From: Clostridia bacterium
GTDB lineage: Bacteria > Bacillota > Clostridia > Christensenellales > DTU072
Direction of reading: 5' to 3'
NCBI GenBank assembly: GCA_028699795.1
Contig: JAQVTZ010000006.1
Location: forward strand, 1 to 25,897
DNA: 25,897 nt
Each line of letters opens with the position of its first letter. The first letter of the stretch is position 1. Shown here piece by piece: positions 15,722 to 24,365 of this stretch. The notes beneath the pieces are model-generated. The model saw only the letters and a program-made list of their open reading frames with translations. It was not told the origin of the DNA and ran no database searches. The translations under genes and the position numbers were made by a program.

Positions 15722-17218
15722 ATGAAACAAAAAGCGATAACCCCCGCGGTAGACCCTTCACAAAGAGTGCCGCTTAAAGAAAAACTGTTTTTCGGTGCGG
15801 CCGATATCTTTGGCGGAGGAGCGCAGGCGCTTATCGCCGCTGTCTATCTCGCATTTCTTGTCAACAACGGTGTCAGCATAGAGAAAGCAGGTTTAATCGT
15901 GATGCTTGCAAAGATTTGGGATGCGATATCCGATCCGCTTATGGGCGCAATCTCGGACAATACCCGTACCAAATGGGGCAGAAGAAGACCTTACTTATTT
16001 GCAGGCGGAGTACTAATTGTAATCGCTTTTGCGTTACTGTTTTTGCCGCTTTACGGCATGGAAAACAGCGCACTTAGGTTTTCAATTTATCTGTTGACCT
16101 ATGTTTTCTACAGTACGGTGTCTACCGTAATCAATGTGCCCTATACTTCGATGTCCACCGAAATCTCTACCGATATTAGTGAAAAAACCAAAACGAACAG
16201 TATTAGATTGGTATTTTCTATGGTAAGTTCGGGGATATCCGCTCTTGCTCCTATTATTCTTATCGAGCAATTGCAAGACGGCATCCTAAAAGTAGGGCAG
16301 TTTTCGCTTATTATGATTTTTGCGTTCGGCATTCTTTATTGTGTGCCTTTGGTACTTGCCTCAATCTTTTGTAAAGAGCGCGCCGATATTCCTAAAATAA
16401 AAACAAAATTTCAGTTTAAGATATTTCTTAAACCGCTTAAGGTCAAAGCATTTGTCTATTTCTTGTTATCGTATCTGTTTGCGTTCACTTGTATGGATTT
16501 AATTACCGCAAATATCGTGTTTTTTGCGGATTACGGCTTAAAGTTGAATATGTCGTCTTCCATTTTGTTAATTGTGATTATGCTCAGTTACGCCGCGATG
16601 GTTCCCGTATTATACAAGCTGCTTGCAAAAGGCTGGGCAAAGGCAAAGCTTTTCCGTTTGGGCATCCCTCTATATATTATCGGTATTGTATGTCTATGCC
16701 TCTATCCGTCTTCATGGCCGTCTTGGCCCGTTGTCTTTTGTTGTGTGATTATCGGGATTGGTCTCAGCGGCTGCCAAATGATGCCATGGATTCTTTTCCC
16801 CGACATTGTGGATGTGGGAGAGCTTAAACTAAAAGAGCGCATCGCAGGCAGTTTCAGCGGCATAATGACCTTCATACGCAAAGCGACTTCGGCGATTGCA
16901 ATAGGGATTACCTCTTGGGTATTAAGCTGGGAAATGGTAGGCTTCCGTCAGCCTGTTACAGATTACCTCACAGGTATTGTCACGAAGTTTGAGCAACCAA
17001 TGTCTGCTGTTTGGGGCCTCAGAATGATTGTCATGGTGCCCGTAGTGATCTTTATTTCGCTTGCATTCTATTTCTCATCCAAAATTAAATTGGACAACAA
17101 GCGTAGCCTAAAAGTAAAAGAGTTTATTGATATGCAAAACCGCGGAGAGTTGGATATCGACAAGCTGTCCGAAGAAGACAGAACGATTTATAAAGCTATC
17201 GAAAAAGAATTATTTTAA
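15722..17218 (+). CDS. GPH-family (MelB-like) sugar:cation symporter
   Basis: A 498-residue, about twelve-segment transporter of the glycoside-pentoside-hexuronide:cation symporter family. The signature 'DAISDPLMGAISD' (67-79, cation-site Asp67 and Asp71) and 'WGRRRPY' (85-91) is intact. AAGGAG six bases upstream of the ATG supports the start. It is clearly distinct from the other GPH gene at 223-1725, sharing fold-level motifs rather than being a recent copy. The GH105 gene follows 11 bp later, so the most likely cargo is an unsaturated uronyl di- or oligosaccharide that GH105 then splits in the cytoplasm; this is inference from position. Confidence 0.93.
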   Translation: MKQKAITPAVDPSQRVPLKEKLFFGAADIFGGGAQALIAAVYLAFLVNNGVSIEKAGLIVMLAKIWDAISDPLMGAISDNTRTKWGRRRPYLFAGGVLIVIAFALLFLPLYGMENSALRFSIYLLTYVFYSTVSTVINVPYTSMSTEISTDISEKTKTNSIRLVFSMVSSGISALAPIILIEQLQDGILKVGQFSLIMIFAFGILYCVPLVLASIFCKERADIPKIKTKFQFKIFLKPLKVKAFVYFLLSYLFAFTCMDLITANIVFFADYGLKLNMSSSILLIVIMLSYAAMVPVLYKLLAKGWAKAKLFRLGIPLYIIGIVCLCLYPSSWPSWPVVFCCVIIGIGLSGCQMMPWILFPDIVDVGELKLKERIAGSFSGIMTFIRKATSAIAIGITSWVLSWEMVGFRQPVTDYLTGIVTKFEQPMSAVWGLRMIVMVPVVIFISLAFYFSSKIKLDNKRSLKVKEFIDMQNRGELDIDKLSEEDRTIYKAIEKELF

Positions 17219-17229
17219 CGGAGGATTTC

Positions 17230-18273
17230 ATGGGTATAGAAAAAGCCAAAAAACTTGCAGAACATGTCGTTGCCACGCGTCCGCACAATATGGGTTGGTC
17301 TTGGGGACAAGGTTTAATGGGAGGCGCGTTGTCCGAATTGGATGATTATCTCAATACCAATATTTCTACGGAATTTCTAAAAGGTTTTTGCGACTATTAT
17401 GCCGCGCACAAGCCTTCTGTTGCATCGGCGGATACCTCCGCGCCCGCAATGATTACCTACGCCATGCAAAAAAAGACGGGCAATCCCGCTTATAAGGCGC
17501 TTACGGACAGAGTTTTAGATTACATTATAAACGAGCCCAGACTGATAGGCGATGCCGTCAACCATTTGGGCAACAGCTTTATCGGCAAATTTTATCCTAA
17601 ATCTATTTGGGTAGACAGCCTTATGATGTTCTCGGTGTTTCCCGCAATCTACGCATCCGAAAACGGCGATAAAGAGCTTTTGGACATTGCCGCAAGACAA
17701 CCTGCCGTTTATGCAAAGTATATGATGGATAGTGAAGAAAATCTTTGGTATCATAGCTACTGGGTGAAGAAAGCGACGCATTATCCCATAAACAAGGTGT
17801 TTTGGGGCAGAGGCAACGGCTGGGTTATTTCGGCGCTTCCCAAAATTTTGGACCGTATCGGCGACCATCCCGAAAAACAAAACATTATCGATATTCTCGC
17901 AAAAACTTCGGAAGGTCTTTTGAAGTGTCAAAGAGAAGACGGCGCATTCGACACCGTTTTGCAAAAACCGAACAAAACCTATCGGGAGCTCTCCGCAACC
18001 GCGCTGATTGCCGACGGTTGGCTGCACGCCGTACGGATGGGGTATTTGCCCGAAACCTATCTTGAGCCTGCTCTACAAGCATTTAAGGCAGTAGATGATG
18101 CCATTATTATCAACAAGAAAGGCGTCTATATGCCCGAAATCAGCGGACCGACATCTCCCTTACCGCCCAGTCCTTATTTGGTATACAAGATTACACCCAA
18201 AGCAAAAAATCTCGCTTACGGTGTCGCTGCATACCTATGGGCAGCGATGGAATACGACAGAATTTCGAAATAA
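17230..18273 (+). CDS. GH105 (GH88-like) unsaturated glycuronyl/rhamnogalacturonyl hydrolase
   Basis: A 347-residue cytoplasmic enzyme of the YteR/GH105 type, an alpha/alpha-barrel hydrolase that removes 4,5-unsaturated uronic acid residues from the ends of oligosaccharides generated by polysaccharide lyases. Recognisable features: 'WSWGQGLMGGAL' near the N-terminus, 'SIWVDSLMM' with the candidate catalytic Asp129, 'YHSYW' (His175), and the substrate-binding 'FWGRGNGWV' (191-199). No signal peptide is present, consistent with action on imported sugars, and the length is normal. GGAGG precedes the ATG. The gene is cotranscribed with the symporter upstream. Whether the substrate comes from pectin, a glycosaminoglycan or another uronide cannot be decided here. 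Confidence 0.92.
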   Translation: MGIEKAKKLAEHVVATRPHNMGWSWGQGLMGGALSELDDYLNTNISTEFLKGFCDYYAAHKPSVASADTSAPAMITYAMQKKTGNPAYKALTDRVLDYIINEPRLIGDAVNHLGNSFIGKFYPKSIWVDSLMMFSVFPAIYASENGDKELLDIAARQPAVYAKYMMDSEENLWYHSYWVKKATHYPINKVFWGRGNGWVISALPKILDRIGDHPEKQNIIDILAKTSEGLLKCQREDGAFDTVLQKPNKTYRELSATALIADGWLHAVRMGYLPETYLEPALQAFKAVDDAIIINKKGVYMPEISGPTSPLPPSPYLVYKITPKAKNLAYGVAAYLWAAMEYDRISK

Positions 18274-18306
18274 CTCTTGATTATTAACCTAAAAACGATA
18301 AAAAGA

Positions 18307-20004
18307 TTATTTGTCCAATATTAGAAGTAAGGTAATAGCGGCAGACCATCCGAAATCACAAATGGCGTGCATGTGCATTCTCCAATCCGGATACTGCTGC
18401 TTTACTCCTTTTCTTAGGAGTTTGTCGGGGCTTTCTTCATTAAAAACATCATAAAACTCATAAATAACGCCGCAAGTCTCATACCACTTCTTTACCGCAG
18501 ACAAAGTCTTTGTCTTGATTTCTTCGGCGTAAGCATGATAGCCGTATTTTTTTAATCCTTGGACAATTAAATAATTATAATTCAGCCAAACGCTGCCTCT
18601 CCACATGTCCGAGGAAAATTGTTTATCGTCCATTGCAAGCGAAGGTATGGGGAGAGGAGAATTGAATTTTTTCTTGTTTTTTAGATTTTCAATAAGTCTC
18701 TCCGCTTGTTCTTTATCGGCAATTCCGCAAAAAAGCGGAAGAAATGAGGCGCAGGAGGCTGTCCTATTATGCTCTCCTGTATGATAGAGGTCATAATACA
18801 TACCGTCTTGCTCGTTCCAGAGTAAGCTGTTTATTTTTTTGGAAATTTCTGCATTGCATGTTTTCCATACCGTAGCGTTTTTTCCGTCTTTTAATTCGGA
18901 AAATATCTTAGATAAATACAAGCAATCATTTGCAAGAAAGCAGGAAAAATCGACGGCATCCATTTTTTTTGCATTGTCGAATCTGGGAGAGTTATCCATT
19001 CCGCATTCGCCACAGCGGCAGTGTTTGTTATGTTCCATCTTCCATTCTGGTAGTCCGTTTTGGTTATGATCGCGGTGTTTGATATCCCACAACAAATATT
19101 TTGAGAGCTTAAAAGCCATTCTTTCGAGAAAACTCTTGTCTTTTGTCTTTTGATAAACTTTCCAGACTCCCCACGCTAAAACAGGGGGTTGGGTGATTCG
19201 GCTAACGCGGTAAGGCGTCATCATATGCGGTATCATGCCGTTCTTTTTTTGACAATGCATCACAGCTTCAATAGCTTCCTCAGCAATTTCAGGACAAAAC
19301 TCTTTCAGCGCCAGCGCGTGAAAGACACTGTCCCAAAGCCACATATTTTTGTGCGGTACTCTGTCGGGAGTCGTGAAGCGGCAGGGAATTTTGCCTTCGG
19401 GAGAATAAATGTTGCCTTTTAAGACGGAAAGACACTTTAAATAAAGCTTATCGTAATCGCTTTTTTGCAATCTTTGTTGCAGGTAAAACGCAAGGCGTTT
19501 GTTTTTAATATCTTTGAAATCACTCTCTAAAGCAGAATCGGCCTCTTTTTTTGCCGCTTTGGCGGTCTTTGCGTAAGCCAATGCAAAACGATAACCGCAT
19601 TCCGTTTTGGAGTAGCGCAGCACTAATTTCGTTTTACCGTTTCCGCAAACTGTTCCGTTACCGTATTCCTTGATTCTGTATTTCGATTGAAGTTTTGGGA
19701 TGACGGGAGAAATACCTACGACGGTATGACAATTTTTATATACAAGGGACAACTGCCCAAAGATTGTTTCGATATCAATAGTGTCGCTTGTAACCATATT
19801 GCAATCTTGAATTTCGGTATCGAAATACAGCGTGACGGGTTTTTTGAGTTCGAACCTGATACCTACGGGTTTTGCTGTTAGTGTTCCCACAAAATCATTA
19901 CGAAAGGAAGTTTTGCCGTCCAATGCGGAAAAGGCAAAGATTTGTCCGTAGCCGTAGGTATCGGGTATTGTTTTCTGACTTGGTATTTCTGTATCCTTAG
20001 GCAT
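18307..20004 (-). CDS. GH63-like (alpha/alpha)6-barrel glycoside hydrolase
   Basis: A 565-residue protein with an N-terminal beta-sandwich-like domain (about 1-160) and a C-terminal (alpha/alpha)6 barrel resembling GH63 and the related MGH1/trehalase-type enzymes. The barrel shows 'MWLWDSVFHALALKEF' (221-236), 'CGMDNSPRFD' with Asp337 as the likely general acid, 'MWRGSVWLNYNYL' (467-479) and 'IYEFYD' with Glu516 as the likely base. These inverting enzymes cleave alpha-glycosides such as glucosides or glucosyl-glycerates. A Cys cluster, 'HCRCGEC' (328-334), just before the catalytic Asp is unusual. No signal peptide. It follows protein B by 33 bp on the same strand and converges with the GH105 gene. 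AGAGGA about ten bases upstream supports the start. Confidence 0.85.
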   Translation of the reverse strand: MPKDTEIPSQKTIPDTYGYGQIFAFSALDGKTSFRNDFVGTLTAKPVGIRFELKKPVTLYFDTEIQDCNMVTSDTIDIETIFGQLSLVYKNCHTVVGISPVIPKLQSKYRIKEYGNGTVCGNGKTKLVLRYSKTECGYRFALAYAKTAKAAKKEADSALESDFKDIKNKRLAFYLQQRLQKSDYDKLYLKCLSVLKGNIYSPEGKIPCRFTTPDRVPHKNMWLWDSVFHALALKEFCPEIAEEAIEAVMHCQKKNGMIPHMMTPYRVSRITQPPVLAWGVWKVYQKTKDKSFLERMAFKLSKYLLWDIKHRDHNQNGLPEWKMEHNKHCRCGECGMDNSPRFDNAKKMDAVDFSCFLANDCLYLSKIFSELKDGKNATVWKTCNAEISKKINSLLWNEQDGMYYDLYHTGEHNRTASCASFLPLFCGIADKEQAERLIENLKNKKKFNSPLPIPSLAMDDKQFSSDMWRGSVWLNYNYLIVQGLKKYGYHAYAEEIKTKTLSAVKKWYETCGVIYEFYDVFNEESPDKLLRKGVKQQYPDWRMHMHAICDFGWSAAITLLLILDK

Positions 20005-20037
20005 CTTTTTAGAATCCTCTTATTGTTTTGAATAGGA

Positions 20038-22113
20038 TTATCCTACTGTTCTAGTCGCACTTAACCAATCTAGAGTCAAGCTATTGCTGTTATAAGAAAA
20101 GCTGATGGTGTCGGGTTCGCGCTCGGTAACGGAATAGGGACTGTCGAAGCGTTTATAATTGAAATCCTGCACTTCATCGTTTATTTGGAAGTCCGCAGCA
20201 TACTCTAAGGAATAAACGCTTCCGCCGCTGGTATAGGTAAGAAGGTCAGACCCGTTATAAGTGACGCTGTTGGACTTGATTCGCGCTTGGAAGGCGGCAA
20301 AAGTTTCGGTTGTCGCATCACCGAGTTCGTAAATCCAGTATTGGTTTCGTCCGTTTTGGATGAGGTCGAAACGGTAGTTGGGGGTATCGGTTAATTTATT
20401 TCTGAATGCTTCGGCGGAATCTAAATTGAAATCGGCATATTCCAGATTATTTGCGCCTGTTAAGGACAGGTAAGCGTTGCCGACTCTTGCGAAGGCATGT
20501 CTGCCGTCTATGATAACTTCGTCATAAAAAGCCTCGGGCAAATAGGTGTGCGTGAATTGCGGCACATCGTAGAATTCTAAAAAGCCACTTTTTTTAGGAA
20601 GCTGATACATCATCATTAGAATATTTTCGTGTTGTGCCGAAGAGGGCGCCCTGCCGTAACCTGTCCAGTATCCCGGTGAGGCATCGACATTTTTGGACGA
20701 GCTGTGCTTGGCGGGATGCATGGTAAATGCGACGGCATTTTCTGTAAAGTTGGCAAAATTAAGCATTTCCTGTGTGCCATAATTTCCGGGGTGATAATTT
20801 TGCACATTGGCAAGCTGATAGTAAGGGGTCGCATAGGTGTAAAGATTGGCGCGTTGTATCGCGATACCGTTGGTCATGGGGTTGAGGTTTTTGCTGATTA
20901 CTCTGCCCAGTTCGGTTTTGCGTACAAGTATATTATTGAAATACTTAAAATCTTTTAGAAAATAGTTGGACGACAAGTTGTGTTTTGCGATATAGTTGAT
21001 CGTATTGCGTATGACTTCGGGGTTGGTAAAGGCTTCCATGCCAAGCTGCATCATGATTTGGTCATCGCTTGGGCCCACATACCCTTTTTCTTCCAACTCA
21101 CTCACATCAAGACCCGATGAAGATTTAATCATGCGTTCGCTATCGTCACGACCGATATCGAGAATCACTTCGGGGACTTCGTAATACTTGTGGCCGCTGG
21201 TGTCGGTGTCTTCCGCCATCGAAATAAAGTTGATAAGCATGCGATGCTTATTGTCTTTCCAATCGTCATTGAGAGACCAGATATAATCCGTAAACTTACG
21301 CATTTTATCGCCCTCTATCCCGCTTTTATTAGAAACATAGGCTCTGCCGGAAGGCGCCATAAAAGTATATTGATACATATTGGAAGCAAGTTCGTACAAC
21401 GCAAGGTCCATTACCATTTTCATGCGCTCTACCATCATGGGATTATTGCTGAACTGTATGAAATTCGACATAGGACCGAAGTTAAACGGGAAATAGTTGG
21501 TACTGTTGAACTCAGAAAACCCGTAATAAAAACGATGTTCCATCCAACTGTTAATGCGAGACTCGGCTCTTGCAAAATGGATGCTTCCTTTTTTGCCGTC
21601 ATTGGTGAAAATTTCGTTTGGCCATTTTTGCGCGACAAGGTATTCTGCCACGGCGAACAGTATTTGGTGGTTTTCGGACCAGTAGCACATACTGTCACGA
21701 CCGGGTTCGGTCATCCAATATTTAAAGTCCAAAAGCGTTTCTTTTATCAAGTTGTATCCTTGCGGCGAGACAGCCTGCAAAGTATCGCCGTGTTTATAGA
21801 TTAAACGAGTCAAAGTAGGTGTCATGAAGTCCGAGCAGTCGTAACGCATATCCAAATGCATCTTGGTAGGTATTATGGCGTTAATCACATAATCATTGTC
21901 TACCGTGATGTTATCTTGGGCGGCTTTATGCGGATACTCTAAATAATAAAGCAATTCGCTTGATAAACCCGTATCTAAACTCTCGGATTTGGGCGGAACG
22001 GCTTTCACAGATGCATTGATAGCAATTTCACCTGTCAAAAGGCCTACAATTGCGAATATTAAAAAAATTCCGGTCCATTTTATCATAAATCTTGGGGTCA
22101 TTCTTATGGCCAT
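20038..22113 (-). CDS. Protein B: large exported/anchored protein of unrecognised family, paralogue of protein A
   Basis: A 691-residue protein of the same unrecognised family as the one at 1804-3930. An N-terminal signal or anchor covers residues of about 9-34. Conserved blocks shared with protein A include 'RYDCSDF' (90-96), 'FKYWMTEPGRDSMCYWSENH' (130-149), 'EIFTN' (167-171), 'FYYGFSEFNSTNYF' (195-208), 'VPEVILDIGRDDSE' (313-326), 'ASPGYW' (478-483) and 'HTYLPEAFYDE' (522-532), and the two align to their ends. The N-terminal half looks all-helical and the rest beta-rich, the layout of heparinase-like lyases and many toroid glycosidases; an enzymatic role is inference. It shares an operon with the GH63-like gene 33 bp downstream. 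AGG eight bases before the ATG supports the start. Confidence 0.78.
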   Translation of the reverse strand: MAIRMTPRFMIKWTGIFLIFAIVGLLTGEIAINASVKAVPPKSESLDTGLSSELLYYLEYPHKAAQDNITVDNDYVINAIIPTKMHLDMRYDCSDFMTPTLTRLIYKHGDTLQAVSPQGYNLIKETLLDFKYWMTEPGRDSMCYWSENHQILFAVAEYLVAQKWPNEIFTNDGKKGSIHFARAESRINSWMEHRFYYGFSEFNSTNYFPFNFGPMSNFIQFSNNPMMVERMKMVMDLALYELASNMYQYTFMAPSGRAYVSNKSGIEGDKMRKFTDYIWSLNDDWKDNKHRMLINFISMAEDTDTSGHKYYEVPEVILDIGRDDSERMIKSSSGLDVSELEEKGYVGPSDDQIMMQLGMEAFTNPEVIRNTINYIAKHNLSSNYFLKDFKYFNNILVRKTELGRVISKNLNPMTNGIAIQRANLYTYATPYYQLANVQNYHPGNYGTQEMLNFANFTENAVAFTMHPAKHSSSKNVDASPGYWTGYGRAPSSAQHENILMMMYQLPKKSGFLEFYDVPQFTHTYLPEAFYDEVIIDGRHAFARVGNAYLSLTGANNLEYADFNLDSAEAFRNKLTDTPNYRFDLIQNGRNQYWIYELGDATTETFAAFQARIKSNSVTYNGSDLLTYTSGGSVYSLEYAADFQINDEVQDFNYKRFDSPYSVTEREPDTISFSYNSNSLTLDWLSATRTVG

Positions 22114-22235
22114 ATCTTTTACCTACCGCTATATTAAATAATTTTATTAGCACTTAAATACTCTATAAGTTTAGCATAAAAAGACCATAGTTTACAAGAT
22201 TTTTATTTGTATTTGAATAATTAACCTTTCTTTCA

Positions 22236-22264
22236 TTTACTTTCAACTTTTGCGGTGATATAAT
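22236..22264 (+). promoter_or_regulatory. Promoter of the PHP-domain gene (extended -10)
   Basis: TTTACT (22236-22241), a 17-base spacer and a consensus TATAAT (22259-22264) with TG at 22256-22257. Transcription would begin near 22271 and the leader carries AGGA before the ATG at 22292. The remainder of the 178-bp divergent gap to protein B is very AT-rich and must contain that gene's promoter, but I could not fix its boxes. Confidence 0.65.
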
Positions 22265-22291
22265 ACTTTCAACAAAAAAGTAGGATTAAAT

Positions 22292-23047
22292 ATGAATTTT
22301 TACGGAGATTACCATACACATACAACAGCAAGCGACGGCATTTCAAGTCTGGAAGACAATGTACAAGAGGCTGTCAAAAAGGGGTTAAAAGAGCTCGCAG
22401 TCACCGACCACGGTTTTGCCAATCCCAAAAGGTTTGCCATGACGCCCAAAAAGTTTGCGATGCAGCGCGAACAGTTGGACGGGATTCAAAAGGAATACGG
22501 CGATACCATTGCTCTGTATCAGGGCATCGAGGCAGATTTAATAGGCGAAGACGGCACCTTGGATCTTACTGAAGAACAGATTTCGCAAATGGATGTATTG
22601 ATTATGGGATACCATAGCTTTGCCAAAGCAAAGAGTTTCCGCGATTGGCGCAGGCTCTATTGGAACGCGTATCTGAGGGTAATTAAGTATCCGTCCAAAC
22701 AAACAATAGCGCGCAACACCAAAGCAATGATTAACGCCATCAAACGCTATCCTATAGATATTGTCGCCCATCTCAATCATCTTTTTAAGGTTGATTGTTA
22801 CGAGGTAACTAAGGCGGCTGCCGATTATGGCGTTTTGATAGAACTTAACGCAAAGCATTTCGATTTTTCGCATGATCTTTTCGAAAAGATGCTTACGACA
22901 AGCGCGAATTTTATCGTAAACAGCGATGCCCATTATTATAAGTTGGTAGGTGGATTTTCCGAAATAGAAACATTCCTTTCGCAACATAGTTTCGATCCCG
23001 CCCGTATTGTCAATCTAGAAAGGAAACCTGCTTTTAAAAAAAGATAA
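22292..23047 (+). CDS. PHP-domain phosphoesterase (histidinol-phosphatase-like)
   Basis: A 251-residue protein that is a complete PHP (polymerase and histidinol phosphatase) domain, a metal-dependent TIM-like barrel found in phosphatases and phosphodiesterases. Ligand motifs in order: 'DYHTHTTASDG' (6-16), 'AVTDHGF', 'YQGIEADLIG', 'MGYHSF', 'DIVAHLNH' and 'NSDAHYYK' near the C-terminus. Most resemblance is to YcdX/HisK-type stand-alone PHP proteins; without histidine-biosynthesis genes nearby, a role in histidine synthesis is unproven, and it may act on another sugar or nucleotide phosphate. AGGA six bases before the ATG supports the start. It has its own promoter and no partner gene close by. 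Confidence 0.9.
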   Translation: MNFYGDYHTHTTASDGISSLEDNVQEAVKKGLKELAVTDHGFANPKRFAMTPKKFAMQREQLDGIQKEYGDTIALYQGIEADLIGEDGTLDLTEEQISQMDVLIMGYHSFAKAKSFRDWRRLYWNAYLRVIKYPSKQTIARNTKAMINAIKRYPIDIVAHLNHLFKVDCYEVTKAAADYGVLIELNAKHFDFSHDLFEKMLTTSANFIVNSDAHYYKLVGGFSEIETFLSQHSFDPARIVNLERKPAFKKR

Positions 23048-23094
23048 CAGAAACCCTTTATTTGGGCGATATATGCTTTGGAAAATAGTTTATC

Positions 23095-23123
23095 TTGACT
23101 TTGGGGTATAATAATTTTATAAT
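23095..23123 (+). promoter_or_regulatory. Near-consensus sigma-A promoter of the diguanylate cyclase gene
   Basis: TTGACT (23095-23100), exactly 17 bases, TATAAT (23118-23123): 11 of 12 consensus positions. The predicted start is near 23130, leaving a leader of about 20 bases with GGAAG before the ATG at 23150. Confidence 0.8.
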
Positions 23124-23149
23124 ATATTTACTACAATACGGAAGACGAT

Positions 23150-24304
23150 ATGAATTTAATCAATAATGTAATCATAAACAGCTATTCGGCTTTGCTGCTC
23201 ATACTTATTTATTTGCAGTCGTTAAGACATGTAGACAGCCGTACTTTGCAGCACAGAATGTACAAAGCCTTACTGTTTACGACATTTTTTGTACTGATAT
23301 TCGATACAATGGGGAGATTTGACGGCAACCCAGGCACATATTTTTCTGTATTCAATCATGCAGGCAATTTTTTGCTGTATCTCTTTAATCAACTGGTTCC
23401 CGCATTATGGCTGATTTATGTAGGCTCGCAAGTCTATCAAAGAAATGATAAGATCAAAAACCTTTGTTTTATTATTCTAGCTGTTTTTATGCTGAATGCG
23501 GTCTTTTTGTTAATTACGCAGTTCCAAGGATTTTATTATTATATCGACGAAAACAATATTTATCACCGTGGCGACTACAACTTTGTGCCGTATGTCCTTG
23601 CCTTATCTTTAATTGTAGTGGCAACGATAATCATCTTTATGAATCGCAAGTTAATGCAAAAAAAGCAATTTGTTTCACTGTTATCGTTTTCCGTACTGCC
23701 TATGCTATGCTTTTTGATTCAATCTTTCGTTTACGGCCTCTCTTTAATGTTCTTCGGCGTAACCATCGCATTGTTGATTATTTATTTCAACATTCAAAAT
23801 CACACGATATTTACGGACTATCTTACCGACCTTAATAATAGGATGAAGTTGGAGTTTTTCTTAAAAGAAAAAATCGCCGCGGCGACTCCTGCGAAAACAT
23901 TTGCGGCAATCATGTTAGACATTAACAATTTCAAATCCATTAACGATTTTTACGGGCATAGTACGGGAGACGAAATTTTGAGAAGGGCGGCGAAGCTGTT
24001 GCGCAGTTGCGTCTGTCCCGACGACTTTATCGCAAGGTTTGGCGGAGACGAGTTTTTTATCGTCGTGGACGCATTCGATTATGAGCAACTTCAAGTTCGT
24101 ATCGATAAAATAAATCTTTGCATCAACCGTTACAATGAGACCACCGAAGATATTTATAAGATAGAATTTAGTATGGGCTACAAGGTGTATGATCCTGAAA
24201 CCAAAATGAGTTCGGCCGAGTTTCAAAAGCAGTTGGATATCCTCATGTATGCGGATAAGCAAGATTATAAGAATAGACAGAAATCCGCAAAACTTCAGAA
24301 TTAA
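23150..24304 (+). CDS. Membrane-bound diguanylate cyclase (GGDEF)
   Basis: A 384-residue signalling protein. Residues 1 to about 215 contain some six or seven membrane-spanning segments forming an uncharacterised integral-membrane sensor region. Residues of about 220-384 are a GGDEF domain that makes cyclic di-GMP from two GTP: 'LTDLNNR' (225-231), 'LDINNFKSIND' (256-266, metal Asp257), 'FGGDEFF' (297-303) and the terminal 'MYADKQDYKNR' are all intact, so catalysis is expected. The inhibitory I-site, normally RxxD five residues before GGDEF, reads 'CPDD' (289-292), lacking the arginine, so product inhibition by that site is unlikely. No EAL or HD-GYP phosphodiesterase is in the window. GGAAG precedes the start. 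Confidence 0.95.
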   Translation: MNLINNVIINSYSALLLILIYLQSLRHVDSRTLQHRMYKALLFTTFFVLIFDTMGRFDGNPGTYFSVFNHAGNFLLYLFNQLVPALWLIYVGSQVYQRNDKIKNLCFIILAVFMLNAVFLLITQFQGFYYYIDENNIYHRGDYNFVPYVLALSLIVVATIIIFMNRKLMQKKQFVSLLSFSVLPMLCFLIQSFVYGLSLMFFGVTIALLIIYFNIQNHTIFTDYLTDLNNRMKLEFFLKEKIAAATPAKTFAAIMLDINNFKSINDFYGHSTGDEILRRAAKLLRSCVCPDDFIARFGGDEFFIVVDAFDYEQLQVRIDKINLCINRYNETTEDIYKIEFSMGYKVYDPETKMSSAEFQKQLDILMYADKQDYKNRQKSAKLQN

Positions 24305-24336
24305 GAAACCTCAAAAGCCTCTCTCCGCCCGAATTG

Positions 24337-24365
24337 TTGATTTAGCATCTCTTATTTGTTATAAT
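24337..24365 (+). promoter_or_regulatory. Sigma-A promoter of the metallophosphoesterase gene
   Basis: TTGATT (24337-24342), 17 bases, TATAAT (24360-24365) with TG at 24357-24358. Transcription would start near 24372, giving a leader of about 105 bases. Within the leader a CTTGAC/GTCAAG inverted repeat (24386-24391 and 24414-24419, 22-base spacer) could form a hairpin or operator. Confidence 0.7.

Noticed and set aside
21190..21804. Plus-strand open frame (204 codons) antisense to protein B
   Set aside because: Protein B is conserved with protein A across this segment, while the antisense frame has no ribosome binding site or recognisable domain.
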